From Saccharospirillum salsuginis (GTDB lineage Bacteria > Pseudomonadota > Gammaproteobacteria > Pseudomonadales > Natronospirillaceae): DNA of 64,000 nt. The DNA lies in NCBI RefSeq assembly GCF_014651855.1, contig NZ_BMXR01000009.1, positions 215,203 to 279,202 of the forward strand, given 5' to 3'. Shown here in pieces: positions 58,418 through 64,000 of this stretch. Numbering within the stretch: position 1 is the first letter of the stretch; each line of letters starts with the position of its first letter. The notes below the pieces were generated by a model. It was not told where the DNA came from. It did not search any database and was given only the letters and a program-made list of their open reading frames with translations. Made by a program: the position numbers and the translations under genes.

Positions 58418-60052
58418 ATGACCGGCGCCATGATGTCTCATCCCCTGAACACCAGCGACATATTGAAGTCCGCCGCGACCCGGACACCGGATCAGTTGAT
58501 CATCTCCGATTTGCCCGGCGGCAAACGGCATCGTTACACCTACAAAGACGCCCTGAGTCGCGCCGCCCGGGTCGCGAATCTGCTGGGCCAGGCCGGTATC
58601 GGCCGGGGCGATCGTGTGGCCACGTTGGCCGCCAACCATTACCGGCATTTCGAGCTCTATTACGGTATTTCCGGTTATGGTGCCGTGGTGCATACGCTGA
58701 ACGCGCGGCTGTTCAGTGAACAGTTGCAGTACATCATCAATCACGCCGACGATCGCTGGATTTTTCTCGATCCGGAATTTCTGCCGCTGCTTGAAACCGT
58801 GGCCGATCAGATCGGCTCCGTTGAACGCATCGTCGTGCTGTGCGATCCCGACGATATGCCGACCTCCGAGGTGCTGACACTCGAAAATTACGAAACCCTG
58901 CTGCAGGATCAGCCAGAAGCGTTCGACTGGCCGCGGCTGCCGTCCGATGCGCCTTGCGGGCTCTGTTACACCAGCGGCACGACCGGCAATCCGAAAGGTG
59001 TGCTGTACGAGCAGGGCTCGACGGTGCTGCATGCGATGATGAGCGGGTCCAGTCAGTACCTGGATTTTAACGAGTGGTCGGTGGCGATGCCGGTGGTGCC
59101 GATGTACCACGTTTGCGCCTGGGGGGTGCCGTTTTCGGCGCCGCTGTACGGCGCCCGGCTGGTGCTTCCTGGGGCGGGTCTGGACGGGGCCAGTCTGCAA
59201 CAGTTGATCGAAGACGAGTCGGTGACACAGGGGTTTGCCGTGCCGACGGTCTGGCTGAATCTGCACAATTATTTGCAGGACAGTGGCAAGCGAATCGATA
59301 CCTTGCAGATGGTCGGTGTCGGCGGAGCGGCGTCGCCCCGTGCCCTGGTGAAGACCTATGACGAGCTGTACGACGTTTTCTGGATGGGCATCTGGGGCAT
59401 GACCGAGACCAGTCCGCTGGCGACGGCGGCGATTCGCACACCGGCGATGGAGGAGATGACGCCCGAGGAGCGTTACGAGCTGCAGAGCTCGGCCGGTCGA
59501 CCCATGTTCGGGGTCGAGATCGAGATCTTCGATGAAAGCGGTCGCCCGTTGCCGCATGACGGTGTCTCCCGGGGCAATCTGCGCTGTCGCGGTCCCTGGA
59601 TTCTGGCGCAGTATTTCAAGGGGGAAGGGCAGGACAAGTTCATCGACGGCTGGTTCGAAACCGGCGATGTGGCGGTGATCAACCCCCAGGGCTATTTGCG
59701 CGTGGTCGACCGCAGTAAGGATGTGATCAAGTCCGGCGGCGAGTGGATCAGCTCGGTGGAACTGGAAAACGCGGCCCTGCACGACCCGGCCGTGAACGAG
59801 GCGTGTGTCATAGGGGCGACCCATCCGAAATGGGACGAACGGCCGGTCATGCTGGTCACGGTCAAGCCAGGGCAATTGCTGGATGAGTCGAAGCTGCGTG
59901 AAACCCTGAAGCAAAAGGTGGCCAAGTGGTGGTTGCCGGATGCCATCATTCAGGTCGATGAGCTGCCGCACACCGGAACCGGAAAGCTGCGTAAGGTTGA
60001 GCTTCGCGACGAATACCGGGATTATCTACTTCACGATCAAAAAACCGACTGA
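58418..60052 (+). CDS. Acyl-CoA ligase (medium-chain/DmdB-like AMP-forming)
   Basis: A 544-residue ligase: P-loop YTSGTTGNPKGVLY (about 185), GIWGMTETSPL (about 325), hinge GWFETGDVAVINPQGYLRVVDRSKDVIKSGGEWISSVELE (split near 410-450), and Lys in TGTGKLRKVEL. The pattern fits the fatty-acid/DmdB-type branch that activates medium-chain or methylmercaptopropionate-like acids. ATG at 58418 is chosen since AGGAG lies eight bases upstream. It is 23 bp upstream of the hybrid kinase and may be co-transcribed with it. Confidence 0.9.
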   Translation: MTGAMMSHPLNTSDILKSAATRTPDQLIISDLPGGKRHRYTYKDALSRAARVANLLGQAGIGRGDRVATLAANHYRHFELYYGISGYGAVVHTLNARLFSEQLQYIINHADDRWIFLDPEFLPLLETVADQIGSVERIVVLCDPDDMPTSEVLTLENYETLLQDQPEAFDWPRLPSDAPCGLCYTSGTTGNPKGVLYEQGSTVLHAMMSGSSQYLDFNEWSVAMPVVPMYHVCAWGVPFSAPLYGARLVLPGAGLDGASLQQLIEDESVTQGFAVPTVWLNLHNYLQDSGKRIDTLQMVGVGGAASPRALVKTYDELYDVFWMGIWGMTETSPLATAAIRTPAMEEMTPEERYELQSSAGRPMFGVEIEIFDESGRPLPHDGVSRGNLRCRGPWILAQYFKGEGQDKFIDGWFETGDVAVINPQGYLRVVDRSKDVIKSGGEWISSVELENAALHDPAVNEACVIGATHPKWDERPVMLVTVKPGQLLDESKLRETLKQKVAKWWLPDAIIQVDELPHTGTGKLRKVELRDEYRDYLLHDQKTD

Positions 60053-60075
60053 CCCGGACCGACACCGAACGAATC

Positions 60076-63000
60076 ATGGCGCCTTCCTTTTTCATTTTTA
60101 TCGCGCTGCTCTACATAGCGCTGCTGTTCGCCATCGCGCTGCGCGGGGACCGGAAACCCCTGGCGCGGCGGTGGCAACCCTGGGTGTACGGCCTGTCGCT
60201 GGCCGTCTATTGCACCAGTTGGACCTTCTATGGCGCCACACGCCAGTTCGGGGAGTCGGGCTGGGCCTTCGCGCCATCCCATGTGGGCGCGATTCTCCTG
60301 TTCGTGTTCGGCTTTACCTTCTGGTTGAAGCTGGTCCGCGTCGCGAAACGGGAGAACGTCACCACCATCGCCGATTTCATCGCCAGCCGGTTCGGTCACA
60401 GCCGGGCCGTGGCGGTGTCGGTGGCGCTGATTTCGCTGATCGGCATCGTGCCCTATGTGGCGTTGCAGCTGAAGGCGGTGTCGGTCAGCCTGAACATCGT
60501 CTCCGGTGACCTGGCGTCGTCCGCCCACTGGTATACGGACTCGGCATTGTATGTGTCGCTGATGATGGCGCTGTTCACCATGCTGTTCGGCACCCGGCAT
60601 CTGGACACCTCCGAACACCATCCGGGCATGATGCTGGCCATTGCCTTTGAGTCGGTGGTCAAGCTGATCGCCTTCCTGGCCGTCGGGTACTGGGCGGTGT
60701 ACAGCGTCGGTGGCGGTTTCGGCCAGATCATTCGCGACACTATGGCCAACCCGGAAACCCGGGAATTGCTGACCAGTTTCGACGATCCGTATGTCTACCT
60801 GACCCAGGCCGCGCTTGGCATTGTCGCCATCGTTGCCTTGCCGCGCCAGTTTCATGTCGCCGTCGTGGAAAACCGGAATGAAGACGACCTGCGCAAAGCG
60901 CGCTGGATTTTTCCGCTCTATCTGGTGGCGATCAATTTCTTCACCCTGCCGCTGGTGCTGGTCGGCTTTCACCATTTCGCGCCGGACGCGGCCAGCCTGG
61001 AATACCTGACGCTGACGCTGCCCATGGCCGAGGGCCAGAACGGCCTGGCCCTGTTCACCTTTGTCGGCGGCCTGTCGGCGGCGACTTCGATGGTGATCAT
61101 CGCCACCGTCGCGCTCAGCACCATGCTCAGCAACGAAATCATCCTGCCGGCCCTGATCCGACTGGGCTGGTGGTCGACCGACGCGCCCGACCTTGGACGG
61201 CGCATCGTCTGGCTGCGACGGCTGGGCATCCTGCTGATCGTCCTCGCGGCGTTTTTTTATTATCGCCTGATCGTGGCCTACGAAGGGCTGGTCGCGATCG
61301 GTCTGGTGTCATTTGTCGCCGTCGCCCAGTTCGCACCGGCGCTCTTCCTCGGCCTGTTCTGGACGGCCATCAATCGCAGCGGTGTCCTGTGGGGGTTGGG
61401 TCTGGGCTTCCTGTTCTGGTGCTACACCCTGTTGATGCCGTTGTTTGTGCGCGCCGGCCTGATGCCCGAGCATTTGCTGGACGGCCTGTTCGGCCTGAGT
61501 TTCCTCAAACCCCAGGCGTTGATGGGGCTCGGCGGTTTGGATCCGATCGTCCACGGTGCCGCCTGGAGTCTGGCGATGAACGTCCTGGGCCTGCTGCTCG
61601 GCTCGGCCTATACCCGCGAGACCCTGAAAGACCGCATGCAGGCCTCGCTGTTTGTCCATGCGAACCGCCCGGACGCACCGGTGATGGGCACGTCGGGTCG
61701 CCAGGTCTCGGTCGGCGACCTGCATCTGTTGCTCGGCCGCTTCATCGGCGCCGAAAAACTGCAGGTCCTGTTCGCGCGCTACATCAACCCGCTGAACGGT
61801 CGGCTGCTGGGCGACCAGAAAGCCGACGACGAATTGCTCTACCAGGCCGAACGGGCTCTGTCGTCGGTGTTGGGCGCGCCAGCGGCCCGCCTGCTGTTCG
61901 AACGGTTCGACCAGCCCATGAGCGGAGAGTGGCGGGACTTATCGACTATGGTCGACGAGGCCTCCCAGGTGCTCAAGTTCAACCGCGAACTGTTGAACTC
62001 GGCGTTGCAGTCGATCAACCAGGGCATCAGCATCGTCGACCGCGATCTGAACGTGGTCGCCTGGAACCAGGAATACCAGCAGATGTTCGACTACCCCGAC
62101 GGTCTGTTGGCGGTCGGCAGACCGGTTGAGGAGCTGATTCGCTACAACGCCCTGAAAGGGGAGTGTGGCCCGGGCGAGGTCGAGGACCTGGTCCAGCGGC
62201 GTTTGAACCATCTGCGTTCGGGCGGTTCCTACCGCTACGAACGACGCCGGCCGGACGGCAGTTATCTGGAAATCCAGGGGAACCCGATGCCCGATGGCGG
62301 TTTCATCACCGTCTATTCGGACATCACCGATCGCCGCCGCATCGAGGACCAGTTGCGTCGCAGCAATGAAATCCTCGAGGACAAGGTTCAGCAGCGAACC
62401 CAGGCGCTGCAGATGACCAACACCGAGCTGGAGAAAGCCAACGCCAACAAGACCCGCTTCCTGGCCGCCGCCGGCCACGATCTGGTGCAGCCGCTGAATT
62501 CCGCGGCCCTCTTCGCCGCCAGCATGCAGTCCAAACTGCGTCGCTTCGGTGACAGCGGCGATCTGGTCAACCTGGCCGAACAGATCGAGCGATCCCTGAA
62601 TTCAGCGGATAATCTGCTCAGTGAATTGCTGGAAATCTCCAAGCTCGACTCGGACATCATCAAACCCGAGATCCAGCGTATTTCCCTGGATAAACTGCTG
62701 AACTCCCTGCACGAGGAATTCGAAGTGCTGGCCGCGAAGCGTGGCATCCGGCTCACCATTGTCCCCAGCAGCCTCTGGGTCGAGAGCGACCCGCGTTTGT
62801 TGCGTCGTATGCTGCAGAACTTCCTCAGCAATGCCCTGCGTTACAGCCAGCGTGGGCGTGTCGCTCTGGGGGTTCGTCGTCACGGGGACTACTGCTCCAT
62901 AGAAGTCTGGGATACCGGTCCGGGGCTCAACGACGCCCAGCAGAACGAGATCTTCGAGGAATTTCACCGTCTGCCGGATACCCGCAGCGATGAAAAAGGC

Positions 63001-63528
63001 CTGGGGCTGGGGCTCGCCATCGTCCGGCGCTTGTCGCGCCTGCTCAAACACCCGGTGTCCATCAGCAGTACCCTGGGGCGGGGCAGCGGTTTCCGCGTCC
63101 ACGTGCCGGTCACCCAGGCCGTCACGGCCCAAAACGACCCTCAACTCGTCGATGAGGCGAACAGCCGCGTTTACCGCATACTCTGTGTGGATAACGAACA
63201 ACAGATCATAGAGGGCATGCACAGCCTGCTCGCCGAGTGGGGCTTCCAGGTCGACACCGCCGCCGACAAGGACGGCGCCGAAGCCTGCGTCGCCCGGGCC
63301 ATGCCTGATCTGATCATCATGGATTACCACCTCGACCAGGGTTTGACCGGGCTCAGCCTACTCAAGGAATGGCAACAGACCTGGCTGCGGCATACCCCGG
63401 TAATCGTCATCACGGCGGATTACACCGACGAGGTCCGACTGGCTATCGAAAAACGCGGCTTCCGATTGCTGAAGAAACCGGTTCGGCCGTTGCAACTGCG
63501 GTCGCTTGTCGACGCCGCATTGAGATAA
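60076..63528 (+). CDS. SLC5-type hybrid sensor histidine kinase (CrbS/MxtR-like)
   Basis: A 1150-residue membrane kinase. Residues about 1-510 form a sodium/solute-symporter-like region with about 13 helices; then come a PAS domain (about 640-760), a coiled linker, and HisKA with His801 in AAAGHDLVQPLNSAALFA. An ATPase region (N-box MLQNFLSNALRYS, G-boxes DTGPGL and GLGLGLAI) and a C-terminal receiver with Asp1083 in LIIMDYHLD end the protein. This order matches CrbS/MxtR, which controls acetyl-CoA synthetase and carbon use with a LuxR-type partner CrbR/ErdR. No partner regulator is adjacent, and the Acs-like gene upstream is suggestive. The match is by architecture. Confidence 0.85.
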   Translation: MAPSFFIFIALLYIALLFAIALRGDRKPLARRWQPWVYGLSLAVYCTSWTFYGATRQFGESGWAFAPSHVGAILLFVFGFTFWLKLVRVAKRENVTTIADFIASRFGHSRAVAVSVALISLIGIVPYVALQLKAVSVSLNIVSGDLASSAHWYTDSALYVSLMMALFTMLFGTRHLDTSEHHPGMMLAIAFESVVKLIAFLAVGYWAVYSVGGGFGQIIRDTMANPETRELLTSFDDPYVYLTQAALGIVAIVALPRQFHVAVVENRNEDDLRKARWIFPLYLVAINFFTLPLVLVGFHHFAPDAASLEYLTLTLPMAEGQNGLALFTFVGGLSAATSMVIIATVALSTMLSNEIILPALIRLGWWSTDAPDLGRRIVWLRRLGILLIVLAAFFYYRLIVAYEGLVAIGLVSFVAVAQFAPALFLGLFWTAINRSGVLWGLGLGFLFWCYTLLMPLFVRAGLMPEHLLDGLFGLSFLKPQALMGLGGLDPIVHGAAWSLAMNVLGLLLGSAYTRETLKDRMQASLFVHANRPDAPVMGTSGRQVSVGDLHLLLGRFIGAEKLQVLFARYINPLNGRLLGDQKADDELLYQAERALSSVLGAPAARLLFERFDQPMSGEWRDLSTMVDEASQVLKFNRELLNSALQSINQGISIVDRDLNVVAWNQEYQQMFDYPDGLLAVGRPVEELIRYNALKGECGPGEVEDLVQRRLNHLRSGGSYRYERRRPDGSYLEIQGNPMPDGGFITVYSDITDRRRIEDQLRRSNEILEDKVQQRTQALQMTNTELEKANANKTRFLAAAGHDLVQPLNSAALFAASMQSKLRRFGDSGDLVNLAEQIERSLNSADNLLSELLEISKLDSDIIKPEIQRISLDKLLNSLHEEFEVLAAKRGIRLTIVPSSLWVESDPRLLRRMLQNFLSNALRYSQRGRVALGVRRHGDYCSIEVWDTGPGLNDAQQNEIFEEFHRLPDTRSDEKGLGLGLAIVRRLSRLLKHPVSISSTLGRGSGFRVHVPVTQAVTAQNDPQLVDEANSRVYRILCVDNEQQIIEGMHSLLAEWGFQVDTAADKDGAEACVARAMPDLIIMDYHLDQGLTGLSLLKEWQQTWLRHTPVIVITADYTDEVRLAIEKRGFRLLKKPVRPLQLRSLVDAALR

Positions 63529-63591
63529 GTCTTCGGGGTTCTGCGGTGCCACGGCCTCTGGTGGCTGGGTAGGTTTCTGCGCCAGTGGCCC

Positions 63592-63720
63592 GTGCCGGGT
63601 GTGGGGGTAGGCCTCCTCGGGGTCGCGCGGGGTGCCGCCCACTCAATACATCCATGTAGGCTTGACCTCGGCATCCATGCCTCGCACATCCCCGATGAGG
63701 CCTACCCCCACGCCCGGCAC
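63592..63720 (+). repeat. Structured intergenic repeat, family 1, copy 10
   Basis: Arms at 63592-63622 and 63690-63720 pair with two mismatches over 31 bp (GTGCCGGGTGTGGGGGTAGG start). The core has TACATCCATGTAGGCTTG where other copies have CCCATCCATGGGGGCTTG: both sides of the small CCCAT/ATGGG stem changed together to TACAT/ATGTA. The hairpin GGCATCCATGCC and extra hairpin GCGGGGTGCCGC are also present. Confidence 0.92.
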
Positions 63721-63766
63721 TTATGTCCGAGGCCGCATTTGCGTCCATTCCATACACGTGAGCACC

Positions 63767-63872
63767 GTAGGGTGGGCACGGCCCACCATGGGTAATGAAC
63801 CAATATTCCGGGAGGCAACGATTTGCAACCAGCGGCCTCGTAGACTTCCATGGTGGGCCGTGCCCACCCTAG
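63767..63872. repeat. Inverted repeat, family 2 (GTAGGGTGGGCACGGCCCACC)
   Basis: Left arm GTAGGGTGGGCACGGCCCAC at 63767 and right arm CCATGGTGGGCCGTGCCCAC, ending at 63872, are almost perfect complements over 25 bp. The 56-bp centre shows no coding or structural signal. The arms are conserved between copies, unlike those of family 1. Confidence 0.9.
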
Positions 63873-63915
63873 GGTGGTATCAATCGATGATAGCGAGTAG
63901 ATACTCCGTTTAGCG

Positions 63916-64000
63916 TCAAGCCTTAAAATGCTCATCGCTGAACAAAAGCGCACTATCAAACGGCGTTTCATTCTTCATGCAAGCCCAGATACCAGTCAGG
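63916..64000 (-). CDS. C-terminal end of a gene at the right edge, possibly a transposase
   Basis: Reading the minus strand from the edge, one frame encodes LTGIWACMKNETPFDSALL...EHFKA and stops at 63916. This ending resembles the C-terminus of IS110-type transposases, but the visible 27 residues are too few to be sure. The remaining gene would lie beyond the window. Confidence 0.35.
   Translation of the reverse strand, partial: LTGIWACMKNETPFDSALLFSDEHFKA

Noticed and set aside
3081..63720. CRISPR-like array made of repeats
   Set aside because: The repeats are far apart, in both orientations and palindromic over their full length, with no regular spacers and no cas genes.
63632..63913. Small protein of 93 residues near the right edge
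   Set aside because: It spans two inverted-repeat elements and shows no codon bias.

Overview
The window is 64 kb of GC-rich (roughly 60%) chromosome from a gammaproteobacterium. The best fit is a marine or halophilic Oceanospirillales/Pseudomonadales-type organism. I infer this from the combined presence of an MvaT-like nucleoid protein, CheV, a divergent finR-fpr pair, the purN-purM/DUF2066/hda block, thrS-infC-rpmI-rplT, an Aer-type receptor and an SLC5-type hybrid kinase of the CrbS/MxtR kind. Nothing looks like a prophage, plasmid or CRISPR locus. I saw no tRNA or rRNA gene, and only a possible transposase tail at the right edge. Most genes are housekeeping or metabolic and tightly packed; the accessory signal sits mainly in the intergenic DNA.

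Layout. 1-5.4 kb: end of mmsA (valine catabolism), an MvaT/H-NS-like protein, an SOS-controlled UmuD-like protein lacking both catalytic residues, cheV, a TerC-family membrane protein and a persulfide dioxygenase-rhodanese fusion behind an AT-rich operator. 5.7-11.2 kb: a PAS chemoreceptor, the lutABC lactate-utilisation operon and its divergent GntR regulator with palindromic operators. 11.3-19.1 kb: a VasI/TagO-like exported protein, a 1090-aa subtilase with an unusual internal membrane segment, a META-domain lipoprotein, a small unknown protein, a VC0807-like membrane protein and an MFS transporter. 19.4-27.4 kb: an ABC exporter, an RND pump with its adaptor, and an acyl-CoA synthetase. 27.8-31.1 kb: thrS-infC-rpmI-rplT, where infC apparently starts at AUA. 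31.3-40.9 kb: ldhA, DUF3108-purN-purM, DUF2066-hda, an exonuclease-like protein, and a zinc-ribbon/truC/Atm1-type ABC operon. 41-47.3 kb: a hydratase-SDR-thiolase operon, a lipoprotein, finR-fpr, and trxC without a canonical start codon. 47.3-63.5 kb: a second chemoreceptor, a TetR/CoA-ligase/branched-chain-type ABC transporter/hydrolase module, another CoA ligase and the large SLC5 hybrid kinase.

The genes point to flexible use of organic acids and acyl substrates: lactate oxidation (lutABC), D-lactate formation (ldhA), valine and fatty-acid intermediates (mmsA, a HIBCH-like hydrolase, thiolase), four acyl-CoA-forming or acyl-CoA-processing modules, and a putative acetate-type sensor kinase. 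Chemotaxis and sulfide/oxidative-stress functions (PDO-rhodanese, Fpr, TrxC) accompany them.

The most striking feature is a family of ten dispersed intergenic repeats, about 110-240 bp each. Every copy is a long inverted repeat whose outer arms differ in sequence from copy to copy yet stay complementary within the copy. The arms enclose a conserved core (CATCCATGGGGGCTTG and variants) with smaller hairpins that also co-vary. Three other inverted-repeat types (GTAGGGTGGGCAC..., GTAGGTTGGAT... and GTAGGGCAGA...) and REP-like hairpins are also present. Apart from the explicit marks in each entry, family assignments come from motif recognition, not from database searches.
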